Positions 51,747 to 60,870 are shown, counted from the first letter of the stretch. The stretch is 64,000 bases of DNA from Rhodococcus sp. SGAir0479 (GCF_005484805.1 NZ_CP039432.1:682001-746000), one strand, 5' to 3'. The notes: generated by a model from the letters alone, not told the origin. Numbers and translations: made by a program.

Positions 51747-52934
51747 CTACTCGGCTTCGGCGATCCATCTCGTCGCATAGACGGTGCCGGGTCCGAAGAA
51801 CTCGTGCACGAGGTCGTCGACGGCCGTCAGACCGGACTCGCTGTCGGTCATGAGCACGAGGCTGCGGCCCGTGTCGGGATAGGCGATGAAGAACGCCTTG
51901 AAAGGTCCGTTGTCGCCCCAGTGCCAGACGGCGTCCCCCAGCTCGTTGCGCTGCAGCCCGATGCCGAGCCCCCAGTCGATGTGGTCGGTCGCTTCCCGGT
52001 CGACACCCCCGTGGTCGGCGCTGCCGGCCGCGTCGAACATCATGTCGCGGGTGGTCGGTGCAAGCCCGACGCCGCCGAGCAGCGCGCCGCGGATGAACCT
52101 GTTGTAGTCGGCGGCGGTGGTCCGCAGCGTGTAGGCGATGTTCGCGCGGGGAAAATTGCGGACGGGCTTCGGGCTGCCGTCCGCGGTGTGACCGACAGCG
52201 GTCACCGCCTCGAAAGCGGGATCGGTGACCAGGTCGCTGTCTGCCATCGCGAACCGGTCGAACACCCGCTCCTGGAGGAGCCGGTCGAACGGTGTTCCGG
52301 TCAACGACTCCACCGTCTTCTGCAGGTAGTAGAAGCCTTCGCCCGAGTACGACCACTGCGTTCCAGGCTCGAAAACGGTGTGCACCGGAGTCGATTCGAA
52401 CTCGGGGCTGGACGGACCGGTCGCCCAGTTCGGCAGGCCGGAGGTGTGCGTCAACACCATTCTCGCGGTGATCCGATCGGCTGCGGGGTCCGCCGCGATC
52501 CGGGGATACGTGAAGTACTCCGAGAGCGGCCGGTCGAGATCCAGCACACCCTCGTCCACCAGCTGCAGGACGACGTAAGCGGCCACCACCTTGGTCAGCG
52601 ATGCTGCTTCGAAGACGGTGCGGGAAGAGACGGGGTCGCCGGTGGCGACGCTCGACACACCGTAGTTGAAGGCACGTTCGGTCGAGTTGTCCGCGTAGAT
52701 CACCTGCGCGCCCGGGATCCCGCGCTCGGCGAGGACGGCACCGATACGGTGCGCGACGGCGGCGTACGAGGGGTCGTCGGTCCCCTCTCCGTACGAGCCG
52801 GTCGACCCGAACGGCAACGTGACGCCCGAGGACGAGCCCGCAGGAAGCGCCTGCGCGGTGGCGGAGAACGCCAATGTGCTCGAAAAAGCCACGGCGAGAG
52901 CCGGATACAGAACCTTGCGTTGGACAGATTTCAC
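51747..52934 (-). CDS. Secreted serine hydrolase (beta-lactamase/DD-peptidase fold)
   Basis: The 395-residue protein has a signal peptide (VLYPALAVAFSSTLAFSATAQA) and a class-C beta-lactamase-like fold: SxxK is SLTK (ASLTKVVAAYVVLQL), the YxN position is YSGEG with Gly in place of Asn, and the third motif is in WHWGDNGPFKAFF. Such proteins act as esterases or D-peptidases rather than antibiotic-hydrolysing enzymes. A GTG follows GAGGTG. It is the first gene upstream of a 469-base gap. Confidence 0.92.
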   Translation of the reverse strand: MKSVQRKVLYPALAVAFSSTLAFSATAQALPAGSSSGVTLPFGSTGSYGEGTDDPSYAAVAHRIGAVLAERGIPGAQVIYADNSTERAFNYGVSSVATGDPVSSRTVFEAASLTKVVAAYVVLQLVDEGVLDLDRPLSEYFTYPRIAADPAADRITARMVLTHTSGLPNWATGPSSPEFESTPVHTVFEPGTQWSYSGEGFYYLQKTVESLTGTPFDRLLQERVFDRFAMADSDLVTDPAFEAVTAVGHTADGSPKPVRNFPRANIAYTLRTTAADYNRFIRGALLGGVGLAPTTRDMMFDAAGSADHGGVDREATDHIDWGLGIGLQRNELGDAVWHWGDNGPFKAFFIAYPDTGRSLVLMTDSESGLTAVDDLVHEFFGPGTVYATRWIAEAE

Positions 52935-53403
52935 TCGACACCTCGGGATCGTGGTTTTCGGACACGCCGATGCTAGAGGGGCATTTCGCCGTTTCGGCGC
53001 CGCGTAACAGGCCCCTTACGACTGTCAACGAGATTGAAACAAACGACCGTTCGGCGCGCTGGCGGAGGAAGTGGACCGGCCGGCGAGCCCCCTCGACGAC
53101 GGATACGTGACCCTCCATGACCGGGGCGGTCGGTATCGGTGGTCACCGCCGCTGCCTTCCCCGCCGATGCGACTCGCCGTACCGTACGTCCGATCCGTGC
53201 TCCGGTATCTGCCCGTGCCGCAGTTCCGCCGACGGGTTCGTCGCGCGAGCGCGCGCACCTCGAGGAGGGGCCGTGGTTCGACCGGCGAGCTCCTCGGGGG
53301 CCGCGCGACAGCCACGTCTCCAAAGACCGCTGCCGGAGAAGTCCGGTGGAGTAGCGTTCGCATCGAGGACCCTCGATGGACCGGCGTGTGGAGGAAATCG
53401 TCG
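52935..53403. other. 469-base gap without a recognisable gene
   Basis: The gap separates the divergent serine hydrolase and acyl-CoA dehydrogenase genes. The acyl-CoA dehydrogenase frame stays open through part of it, but the extra N-terminal translation is Arg/Pro-rich and unlike the family. An AT-rich stretch (53025-53050) could hold the hydrolase promoter. An operator-like inverted repeat occurs at 53361-53378. I see no RNA gene or mobile element. Confidence 0.7.
53361..53378. promoter_or_regulatory. Operator-like CATCGAGG-ac-CCTCGATG before the acyl-CoA dehydrogenase pair
   Basis: Perfect 8-base arms with a 2-base spacer end 25 bases before the acyl-CoA dehydrogenase ATG. TAGCGT (53352-53357) may be the -10 element. 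The layout equals the TetR-type operator at 28631-28648 but with another sequence. Confidence 0.5.
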
Positions 53404-54579
53404 ATGAATCTGGCTCTGACCGAGGAAGAACGTGCGTTCCGGGACGAGATGCGGGCCTTCTTCCGCAGTGAGATCCCGGCCGAGACACGCGAGCGAGTGG
53501 CGTCGGGCGCGCCGATCGGACGCGACGACTTCGTGGCGTCGCAGCGCATCCTCCACGCCGCCGGCCTCGCGGTGCCGCACTGGCCGGTCCAGTGGGGCGG
53601 TAGGGACTGGTCGGTGGTGCAACGCCACATCTGGCTCGACGAGATGCAACTGGCGTCGGTGCCCGAGCCACTCGCGTTCAACGCCAACATGGTGGGCCCG
53701 GTGATCGCGACCTTCGGTTCGGAAGAACAGAAGGCTCGGTTCCTGCCGCCCACCGCGAACCTCGACATCTGGTGGTGCCAGGGCTTTTCGGAGCCCGAGG
53801 CCGGCTCCGACCTGGCGTCGTTGCAGACCCGCGCGGTCCGGGACGGCGAGTTCTACGTCGTCAACGGGCAGAAGACGTGGACGACGATGGCTCAGTACGC
53901 GGACTGGATCTTCTGCCTGGTCCGCACCGACCCGAGCGCCCCGAAGAAGCAGGCCGGCATCTCGTTTCTCCTCATCGATCTCGCGTCCCCGGGCGTCACG
54001 GTCCGGCCGATCCGATTGATCGACGGCAGCTACGAGGTCAACGAGGTGTTCTTCGACGATGTCCGGGTGCCGGCGGAGAACCTCGTCGGCGAGGAGAACG
54101 CGGGATGGAGTTACGCGAAGTTCCTGCTCGGCAACGAACGGACCGGGGTGACCGGCGTGGGCCGCACCAAGGTCAAGCTCGCGCGGGCCAAGCAGCATGC
54201 GGCGCGGACCGCGCTCGGGTCCGGGACGTTGCTCGACGACCCGCTGTTCGCGGCGCGGGTCGCGGAACTGGAGAACGACCTGCTCGCGCTGGAGCTGACC
54301 CAGCTGCGCGTCGTCGCCGGTTCGGCGCACGGCAAGCCGGATCCGGCGTCGTCGTTGCTGAAGCTGCGGGGCTCGGAGCTGCAACAGGCCGCGACCGAGC
54401 TGCTGGTCGACGTCGCCGGGCCGGACTCGCTGCCGTTCGACGCCGGTACGGACGTGGCCAGTCCGCAGTGGGCCCAGCGGGCGGCACCGATCTATCTGAA
54501 CTACCGCAAGGTGTCCATCTACAGCGGATCGAGCGAGGTGCAGCGCAGCATCATCGCGTCCTCGATCCTCGGACTGTGA
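53404..54579 (+). CDS. Acyl-CoA dehydrogenase, catalytic subunit of a heteromeric enzyme
   Basis: The 391-residue FadE protein has GFSEPEAGSDLASLQTRA, NGQKTWTTMAQYADW, VFFDDVRVPAENLVG, LLGNERTGVTGVGRTK and a C-terminal IYSGSSEVQRSIIASSILGL. The usual catalytic Glu of the C-terminal YEGT motif is Ser here. Glu245 in GNERTGV matches the place of the catalytic Glu in isovaleryl-CoA dehydrogenase and in the alpha2-beta2 enzymes of steroid side-chain degradation (ChsE type). The ATG follows GGAGGAAA. The second dehydrogenase gene starts 6 bases after it. Confidence 0.93.
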   Translation: MNLALTEEERAFRDEMRAFFRSEIPAETRERVASGAPIGRDDFVASQRILHAAGLAVPHWPVQWGGRDWSVVQRHIWLDEMQLASVPEPLAFNANMVGPVIATFGSEEQKARFLPPTANLDIWWCQGFSEPEAGSDLASLQTRAVRDGEFYVVNGQKTWTTMAQYADWIFCLVRTDPSAPKKQAGISFLLIDLASPGVTVRPIRLIDGSYEVNEVFFDDVRVPAENLVGEENAGWSYAKFLLGNERTGVTGVGRTKVKLARAKQHAARTALGSGTLLDDPLFAARVAELENDLLALELTQLRVVAGSAHGKPDPASSLLKLRGSELQQAATELLVDVAGPDSLPFDAGTDVASPQWAQRAAPIYLNYRKVSIYSGSSEVQRSIIASSILGL

Positions 54580-54585
54580 GGCGAC

Positions 54586-55725
54586 ATGGATTTCACACTG
54601 GACGACGAACAGACGCTGCTGCAGGACACCACCCGGGAGTTGCTCGGCCGCTGCTACGGCACGGAGACCCTGGCCGCGGTCAAGGCGACGCCGCGCGGAT
54701 GGAGTGAGGACGTGTGGCGGCGCTTGGCCGAGACCGGGCTCCTCGGTCTCGGATTCGCCGAGGAGGACGGTGGCTCCGGCGGGGGCGCCGTCGAAATCGG
54801 GGTGGTGATGACGGAATTGGGGCGGCGTCTCGCCCCCGAGCCGGTCCTCGACGCCGTGCTGGTCCCGGGCGGCCTGATCGCCGACGTCGGTAGCGAGGCC
54901 CAACGCCGCAAGCTCCTTCCCGCCGTGTCGGCGGGAGGCACGCTGCTCGCGTTCGCCCACACCGAACCCGGTTCCCGGTGGCCCGTGGTTGACGTCGCCA
55001 CCCGAGCCGTACGGCAGGGGGATTCGTGGGCGCTCACCGGCACCAAGAACCCTGTGCCGCACGGCGACTGCGCGGATCTGCTGGTCGTCTCCGCGACGTT
55101 GCCGGACGGCGGGGTCGGTCTGTTCCTGGTGAGTGCGGACGCACCCGGACTGGTGCGCACGCCGTACCCGACGCACGACGGTCTGCGTGCCGCACAGCTG
55201 GATCTCCGGGATGTCGTCGCCGAGCCCCTCGGCGACGGCGATGTCGGGGACAGCACGGTCGCGGTCCGTGCCGCACACGTGCGGGCGCAGGCGGCGCTGT
55301 GCGCCGAGGCCGTCGGCGCGATGGAGGAGGCGCTGCGAATCACCACCGAATACCTGCGTACGAGAAGACAGTTCGGGGTTCCGCTGGCTACATTCCAAAC
55401 CCTCACCCAGCGGGCGGCGGACATGTACGTCTCGCTCGAACTGGCACGAAGCATGAGTCTGTACGCGACGATGTCGCTGGCGGACGGCGTCGTCGACCCG
55501 GTCGTCGCGTCGCGGGCCAAACTACGGGTCGGGCGTTCGGCGCGGCACATCGGGCAGGAAGCGATCCAGATGCACGGGGGAATCGGGATGACGGCCGAAT
55601 ACGCCGTGGGGCACTACGTCGCCAGATTGACGGCCATCGAGCAGACCCTCGGGGCGACGGACGACCACCTGCGGGTGTTGGTCGCCGACGTCGCAGGCCA
55701 CGACATGGTCGAGGTCGCGGACTAG
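54586..55725 (+). CDS. Acyl-CoA dehydrogenase, partner subunit
   Basis: The 379-residue protein has the acyl-CoA dehydrogenase fold with weaker motifs. It has GLGFAEEDGGSGGGAVEIGVVM, FAHTEPGSRWP in place of the usual TEPxxGSD, EYLRTRRQFGVPLATFQTLTQRAADMYV and QMHGGIGMTAEYAVGHYVARL. No catalytic Glu candidate is evident, so it is likely the non-catalytic beta subunit paired with the gene 6 bases upstream. Such pairs act on bulky or ring-bearing CoA esters. The next gene (regulator) begins 28 bases later, so all three may be co-transcribed. Confidence 0.92.
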   Translation: MDFTLDDEQTLLQDTTRELLGRCYGTETLAAVKATPRGWSEDVWRRLAETGLLGLGFAEEDGGSGGGAVEIGVVMTELGRRLAPEPVLDAVLVPGGLIADVGSEAQRRKLLPAVSAGGTLLAFAHTEPGSRWPVVDVATRAVRQGDSWALTGTKNPVPHGDCADLLVVSATLPDGGVGLFLVSADAPGLVRTPYPTHDGLRAAQLDLRDVVAEPLGDGDVGDSTVAVRAAHVRAQAALCAEAVGAMEEALRITTEYLRTRRQFGVPLATFQTLTQRAADMYVSLELARSMSLYATMSLADGVVDPVVASRAKLRVGRSARHIGQEAIQMHGGIGMTAEYAVGHYVARLTAIEQTLGATDDHLRVLVADVAGHDMVEVAD

Positions 55726-55753
55726 GCGCTGCGGGAGGGGGTGAAGGGAGCGC

Positions 55754-58633
55754 GTGGTGGCGGACGGAATCGAGTTCGCGGTGCTGGGTCCCGTCACGGT
55801 GACACGCGGGGGCAGACCGATCGTGCTCGAACACCACCAGCGTGCATTGCTCGCCGCGCTGCTCGCGGCCTTCCCGCACTCGGTGGACATCGAGCGGTTG
55901 CGCGCTCAGGTGCGGCACACTCGCGCGGCGGCAGCGGGCAACGGCCAGGCCGTCGGCGGACCCGACCCGCTCGAGCGCGCCCTCGAGGACCTGCGCGGCA
56001 GGCTCGACGCGGGGGCAGCCGGGGACGGTGGGACAGTCCTGGTTCGCACGGGCACGCGGTACCGACTCGCCGTCCCGCGCCAGGCGGTCGACGCCGTCCG
56101 ATTCGTCGACGAGGTCCGCCGCGGCGACGCCCTGGCCGATCGTGCACCGGATGCCGCGGCCGAGGCCTACCGGCAGGGCCTGCGACTGTGGCGTGGGCTC
56201 GCGTACGCGGACATTCCGGCGTCGGCGTTCGCCGACACCGTGTACGTCGAGTCCCACGTCGCGCGGTTGACCGAACTTCGGTTCGAGGCACGGGTCGCGC
56301 TCTCGCGTGCGCAACTCGACGGGGGCGAGCCGGCGTCGGCGGCCGTCGAGGCCGAGGCGCTGGTGGCCGATCACCCGCTGGACGAGCGAGCCTGGGAGCT
56401 GTTGGTGCTGGGGCTGTACCGATCCGGACAGCAGGCGCACGCTCTGGCGGCGCTTCGCCGCTGTCGCGCGATCTTCGACGACCGGCTCGGGTGCGAGATC
56501 GGCGCCGGCCTGCGACGGATCGAGACTGCGGTCCTGACCAAGGACACGGTGTACCTCGAGTCGGCCCACCTGTCGCCTCCGACGAGCATCCGCGGCTCGA
56601 ACCTGCTGCTGCCACGCACGCGGCTCGTCGACCGCGAGCGCGAGGTGGCCGCACTGATGCAGGTACTCGACGAACAACCCCTTCTGACCCTTGTGGGTCC
56701 GCCCGGCGTGGGTCGGACCCGGCTGGCCGTCGAGTTGTGTCGGCGACGGGAAGCGGAGGACGGTCCGTGGGTGGTCGATCTGACGAAAGTCAGCGACGGA
56801 GCACTGATTCCGTCGACGCTCGCGACGTTGTTGCGGCTGCCCGGTGTGGGTTCGGCGACCCACCTGGCCGAGGTCCTGGGGCCCCGCTCGTCCACGTTGG
56901 TGCTGGACAACTGCGAGCACGTCGCCGACTACACGGCCGACGTCGTGCGCACCATCGTCGCGCGCTGCCCGCAGATGCGGGTGATCGTCACGGGGCGGAC
57001 GTCGCTGAAGGTGTCGGGCGAGGTGGTGCGGGAGGTGATGCCGCTGGCCGTCGACGGGGCAGCGGTGGACCTGTTCGCCGAGCGGGCCGCCGGTGTGGAC
57101 GCCGGGTGGGGGGTGACTCCCAAGAACCGGGCAGCGGTGCTGGCGATCTGCCGCGAGGTGCAGGGCCTGCCGTTGGGTATCGAACTCGCTGCGGCGCAGT
57201 TGCGGTACCTGAATGTGGACCGGATCGCGGCCGCTCTCGTGAACCGCTTCACGCTGCAGCACGGCGACCCGTCGCCCGACGTCGGGCCGGGCGGACGGCT
57301 GTGGGACACCATCGACCTGGTCTACCGCCTGCTGTCGGACGGGGAGGCGAGGCTGCTCCGCCGGATCGCGGTGTTCGCGGGCTCGTTCGACATCGAGGGC
57401 GCGACCGCGCTGTGCATGATGGGTTCGGTCGCGCAGGTGTCGGCCGCGCTCACCACCCTCGTCCGCCGCGGTCTGGTGCGGGTGGTGCCCGGATCGTCGC
57501 CGACGCGTTACCGCATGCTCGCCACCATCCGCCAGTTCGCGCGCGAGCAGGCCGACGACGCCGAGTCGGTGGCCATCCGTGCCGCGCACCGGGGCTTCGT
57601 CGCGGAGCGGGTGGCCGGCGTGGCCGCCGCGTACCGGACCACGCGGGCGGGACACGCGCTGGCGTTGCTCGCCCGGGACCAGGCCGAGCACCGCGCCGCG
57701 CTCGAGTCGGCGTTCGAGGTCGACGATCCGCACTACGCGCTCGAACTGGCAGGCCACCTCGCGTGGTTCTGGTATCGGACGGGGAACGTGGGGGAGGGGC
57801 TCGTATTCCTGCGGACCGCACTGGAACTGGTGGCGGGAGACTGGCGGCCCCCGGAGCCGCGGGTGATGGCCCGGGCCCTCGACGGACTGGCGTCGCTGAC
57901 GTACCTGACGGGGGACGCGGTGACGGCCGAGGACGCGGTCCGTCGGGCCGTGCAGCTGTGGTCCTCGATCGGTGACGTCGGTGAGGTGGCCCGCGACGAG
58001 GCGTGGCGCGCGCACTTCGCCGCGATGCAGGGCCGCAGGGAGGGCGGGGTCGAGCTGGCCCGCCACGCCGTGCAGGTCGCGAGCGAGCACGACGCAGGGT
58101 GGATCGAGGCCGAGGCCCGCACGGTGCTCGGTCTGCTGTTGCGCTCGGTGGGTCTGGCCGAGGAAGCGCGGGACGAACTGCGGGAGGCGATCCGCGTCGG
58201 CGAGCGGACCGGCAACCGGTGGGCGGTGACGTCGTCGACGTGGGGGCTGATGAAAGCCGCGGCCGACGTGGGGGACATCGAGGGGGCGTTGGCATCGATG
58301 CAGGTGTTGCGCGCGGACCTCGAGAACGAGGAGGACGTCATCTCGTGGCTCGTGATGATCCACTCGACGGCCGCCGTGCTGGCATCGGCCGGGCGGGCCG
58401 CGGACGGGGCCGTCCTCATGGGGGCCGTCGATTCGCTGGGCGCGCAGGCCGGGTTCCTACCGGCCTGGATCGACGCCGTCGACGGTCCCATCGAGGCGGC
58501 CGTCGTTCGCGATGCCCTCGGCGAGGACGAGTTCGAGCGGTATGCGGCCGCCGGCGCTCACCTGACGCGCGAGCAGGTCGACCGCCTGGTCGGGGAACTC
58601 GTCGACGGGCCGGTCGCCGAGTCGCGACGGTGA
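55754..58633 (+). CDS. SARP-STAND regulator with degenerate P-loop (BTAD + NB-ARC-like + TPR)
   Basis: The 959-residue protein starts with a winged-helix DNA-binding domain of the SARP type (FAVLGPVTVTRGGRPIVLEHHQRALLAALLAA to TGTRYRLAVP), followed by a bacterial transcriptional activator domain (about 100-250). An NB-ARC-like ATPase comes next, with GPPGVGRTRLA (residues 315-325) and Walker B STLVLDNCEHV, and then a long helical/TPR part (about 575-920). In the P-loop the ATP-binding Lys is Arg321 (GVGRT). The GTG follows GAAGGGAG. It likely controls the surrounding acyl-CoA genes. The domain order is AfsR-like. Confidence 0.9.
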   Translation: MVADGIEFAVLGPVTVTRGGRPIVLEHHQRALLAALLAAFPHSVDIERLRAQVRHTRAAAAGNGQAVGGPDPLERALEDLRGRLDAGAAGDGGTVLVRTGTRYRLAVPRQAVDAVRFVDEVRRGDALADRAPDAAAEAYRQGLRLWRGLAYADIPASAFADTVYVESHVARLTELRFEARVALSRAQLDGGEPASAAVEAEALVADHPLDERAWELLVLGLYRSGQQAHALAALRRCRAIFDDRLGCEIGAGLRRIETAVLTKDTVYLESAHLSPPTSIRGSNLLLPRTRLVDREREVAALMQVLDEQPLLTLVGPPGVGRTRLAVELCRRREAEDGPWVVDLTKVSDGALIPSTLATLLRLPGVGSATHLAEVLGPRSSTLVLDNCEHVADYTADVVRTIVARCPQMRVIVTGRTSLKVSGEVVREVMPLAVDGAAVDLFAERAAGVDAGWGVTPKNRAAVLAICREVQGLPLGIELAAAQLRYLNVDRIAAALVNRFTLQHGDPSPDVGPGGRLWDTIDLVYRLLSDGEARLLRRIAVFAGSFDIEGATALCMMGSVAQVSAALTTLVRRGLVRVVPGSSPTRYRMLATIRQFAREQADDAESVAIRAAHRGFVAERVAGVAAAYRTTRAGHALALLARDQAEHRAALESAFEVDDPHYALELAGHLAWFWYRTGNVGEGLVFLRTALELVAGDWRPPEPRVMARALDGLASLTYLTGDAVTAEDAVRRAVQLWSSIGDVGEVARDEAWRAHFAAMQGRREGGVELARHAVQVASEHDAGWIEAEARTVLGLLLRSVGLAEEARDELREAIRVGERTGNRWAVTSSTWGLMKAAADVGDIEGALASMQVLRADLENEEDVISWLVMIHSTAAVLASAGRAADGAVLMGAVDSLGAQAGFLPAWIDAVDGPIEAAVVRDALGEDEFERYAAAGAHLTREQVDRLVGELVDGPVAESRR

Positions 58634-58647
58634 CCGCCGCGACTCGG
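58617..58647. terminator. Bidirectional hairpin that contains the stop codon of the SARP-STAND gene
   Basis: Ten-base outer arms (58617-58626 / 58638-58647) and an inner CGG/CCG stem place the stop TGA (58631-58633) in the loop. The convergent HMG-CoA-lyase-like gene stops 2 bases beyond it. It may terminate both transcripts. Confidence 0.6.
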
Positions 58648-58648
58648 G

Positions 58649-59599
58649 TCAGTGACCGTTCGCCGGCCGCACCCACTCGAAGGCGTGCGCCTCCGAACGG
58701 CTGCCCTCCGCCGTCCGGGACCGGTTGGGCTCGCCGAGTTCGGCCAGCATCGGTGTCGCGATGTCGACCAGGGCGGTCAGCGTCGCCGGGGTGAGCCAGT
58801 CCGGTCGGGTCGCGAAGACGATGTCCTCGCTCGCAGTGTTTCCGCTGGCACCCGGTGCGAACGGGCAGCCGCCCAGTCCGCCGAGCGAGCCGTCGACGAC
58901 GTTCGCCCCCGCTCCGATCGCCGCCAACGTGTTGGCGACGCCGAGCCCCCACGTGTCGTGACCGTGGAAGACGATGCGGCGGTGCGGCGATTCGCTCCGC
59001 ACCCGGGCGACCAGGGCGGCCACCTGGGCGGGGACGGCCTGGCCCAATGTGTCGGCCAGCACGATGTCGTCGGCGCCGTCGGCGCCGTCGGCGCGGGGAT
59101 CGTTCGCGAGGGCGAGCACCCGGTCGGCCGCGACCGCGCCCTCGAACGGACACGTGAACGACGTGGCGATGCACAACTGGATCCGGCCGCCGACCGCCCG
59201 TGCGATGTCGATCGCGGCCGGCATCGCGGCGAGGCTGTCGTCCGTGGACCGGCCGATGTTCGCGCGGTTGTGCGACTCCGAGGCCGAGAAGCAGTACTGA
59301 AAGTTGCGGGCGCCGGCTGCGGCGGCTTTCTCCACGTGCCGTGGTGTGGCCACCCACACCCAGCACCGGGCGAGTTCGTCGGTTGTCAGTTCCCCGATCA
59401 CCTCGAGCGTGTTGGCCATCGGCGGCACCAGGTCCGGTCGCGCCATCGAGCCGATCTCGAGCTCGGGCACCCCGAGATCCAGCAGGCCGCGGGCGATCTC
59501 GAGTTTGCGTGCGGTCGGCAGCATCTTGCCGGTCAGCTGCAGCCCGTCGCGCAGGGTCACGTCCCGCAGGATCGACTGCGGAGCAAAGGAATACGTCAT
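58649..59599 (-). CDS. Hydroxymethylglutaryl-CoA lyase-family protein
   Basis: The 316-residue TIM-barrel enzyme has the RDVTLRDGLQ start (Arg12-Asp13), ELEIGSMARPDLVPPMA, the metal-binding His pair in FHGHDTWGLGVANTL (His212, His214) and the HMG-CoA-lyase signature GGLGGCPFAPGASGN with Cys245. It should cleave a 3-hydroxy-3-methyl dicarboxyl-CoA to acetyl-CoA and a ketoacid, using a divalent metal. GGAGGGG precedes the ATG, which overlaps the stop of the CoA-transferase (TGATG). The transferase is therefore the likely supplier of its CoA substrate. Confidence 0.93.
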   Translation of the reverse strand: MTYSFAPQSILRDVTLRDGLQLTGKMLPTARKLEIARGLLDLGVPELEIGSMARPDLVPPMANTLEVIGELTTDELARCWVWVATPRHVEKAAAAGARNFQYCFSASESHNRANIGRSTDDSLAAMPAAIDIARAVGGRIQLCIATSFTCPFEGAVAADRVLALANDPRADGADGADDIVLADTLGQAVPAQVAALVARVRSESPHRRIVFHGHDTWGLGVANTLAAIGAGANVVDGSLGGLGGCPFAPGASGNTASEDIVFATRPDWLTPATLTALVDIATPMLAELGEPNRSRTAEGSRSEAHAFEWVRPANGH

Positions 59600-60834
59600 C
59601 ACCCCTCCGTCTCTGCGACGATCCGGTCGATCTCGGTGTCGGAGCGGCCGAGCACGCCCGCGAGGACCTCGCGGGTGTGCTCGCCGAGGTCCGGGCCGAC
59701 GTGGTCGATCGGCAGTGACTTCCCGCCCAGCACCGGCACGATGCCCGGGAACCCCACCGGCTGAGTGGAACCGCCACCGGCGTCGACCCAGAACGTCTGG
59801 ATCATGTTGCGCGCGTTGTACTGTTCGTCCTCGACGATGTCCGCGGCGGTGTAGATGGGCCCCGACGGGACGTGTGCCTCGTCGAGGATGCGCAGGGCCT
59901 CGTCCCGCGTGTGTCGTGACGTCCACGCCCCGATCGCGGCGTCGAGTTCGTCCCGGCGGGCCCACCGGCCGGCGTTGGTCCGCAGCTCCGCGTCCGCCGC
60001 GAGGTCGGGGCGTTCGATGGTCTCCATGTAGCGCTGGAAGATCGCGTCCCCGTTGCCGGAGATGATGATGCTGGTGCCGTCGCTGCACGGGTACGCGTTG
60101 GACGGTGCGATGCCCTCCATCCGGCCGCCGACCCGTTCGCGCTGGACCCCGTAGGCGAGATAGTCGGGGATGAGGGACTCCATCATCGACAGGATCGACT
60201 CGTTGAGCGCGACGTCGATGATGCGCTGGGACACCGGGAGGGACTCGCCACGGCGGGACTGTCGTTGGAACAACGCCATCACGGAACCGAAGGCCGCGTA
60301 CAGTCCGGCGATCGAGTCGCCGATCGAGACGCCCACCCGCACCGGCGGCCGGTCCGGGTCGCCCACCAGTTCCCGGAAGCCGCCGAGCGCCTCGGCGACC
60401 GCCGCGAAGCCGGGCCGCTCGGCGAGCGGCCCGGTCTGCCCGAAGGCGGAGATGCGGGTGATCACGAGCTCGGGGTTGGCCGCGTTCAGCTGGTCGGGGC
60501 CGAGGCCCCACTTCTCGAGGGTGCCGGGCCGGAAGTTCTCGAGCACGACGTCGCACTCGGCAGCGAGGTCGAGTACCAACTGCCGGCCTTCGTCCGAGCG
60601 CAGGTCCAGCACGATCGACTTCTTGTTCCGATTGATCGTGCGGTACAGCATCGACGTGGTGCCCGAGTACAGGCGCCAGTTGCGCAGTTCGTCCCCGGTG
60701 CGGGGCCGCTCCACCTTGATGACCTCGGCGCCGAAGTCGGCGAGCAGCCGCCCGGCGGTGGGGGCCGCGATGTAGTTGCCGAGTTCGAGTACGCGCACAC
60801 CGTCGAGCGGCCGCGCCGGGCTGTCCTGCGTCAT
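59599..60834 (-). CDS. Class III CoA-transferase (CaiB/BaiF family)
   Basis: The 411-residue enzyme has LDGVRVLELGNYIAAPTAGRLLADFGAEVIKVE, NRNKKSIVLDLRS and the Asp-containing GDSIAGLYAAFGSVMAL segment that carries the catalytic aspartate of the family. These enzymes transfer CoA between acids. The ATG giving MTQDSPARPLDGVRV was chosen as the family start; no strong ribosome-binding site precedes it. Its TGA overlaps the ATG of the lyase gene by one base, so the two proteins should be made together. Confidence 0.93.
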   Translation of the reverse strand: MTQDSPARPLDGVRVLELGNYIAAPTAGRLLADFGAEVIKVERPRTGDELRNWRLYSGTTSMLYRTINRNKKSIVLDLRSDEGRQLVLDLAAECDVVLENFRPGTLEKWGLGPDQLNAANPELVITRISAFGQTGPLAERPGFAAVAEALGGFRELVGDPDRPPVRVGVSIGDSIAGLYAAFGSVMALFQRQSRRGESLPVSQRIIDVALNESILSMMESLIPDYLAYGVQRERVGGRMEGIAPSNAYPCSDGTSIIISGNGDAIFQRYMETIERPDLAADAELRTNAGRWARRDELDAAIGAWTSRHTRDEALRILDEAHVPSGPIYTAADIVEDEQYNARNMIQTFWVDAGGGSTQPVGFPGIVPVLGGKSLPIDHVGPDLGEHTREVLAGVLGRSDTEIDRIVAETEG

Positions 60835-60870
60835 GGGTCGATTCAAGCAGCTGCGCGCGGGAATCGGTTC

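Noticed and set aside
53071-53403. N-terminal extension of the acyl-CoA dehydrogenase
   Set aside because: The added residues are Arg/Pro-rich and unlike the family, and GGAGGAAA marks the ATG at 53404.
59070-59100. Short triple repeat in the HMG-CoA-lyase gene
   Set aside because: Three copies of a 9-base unit encode GADGADD-like residues in a variable loop; too short to be more than local slippage.
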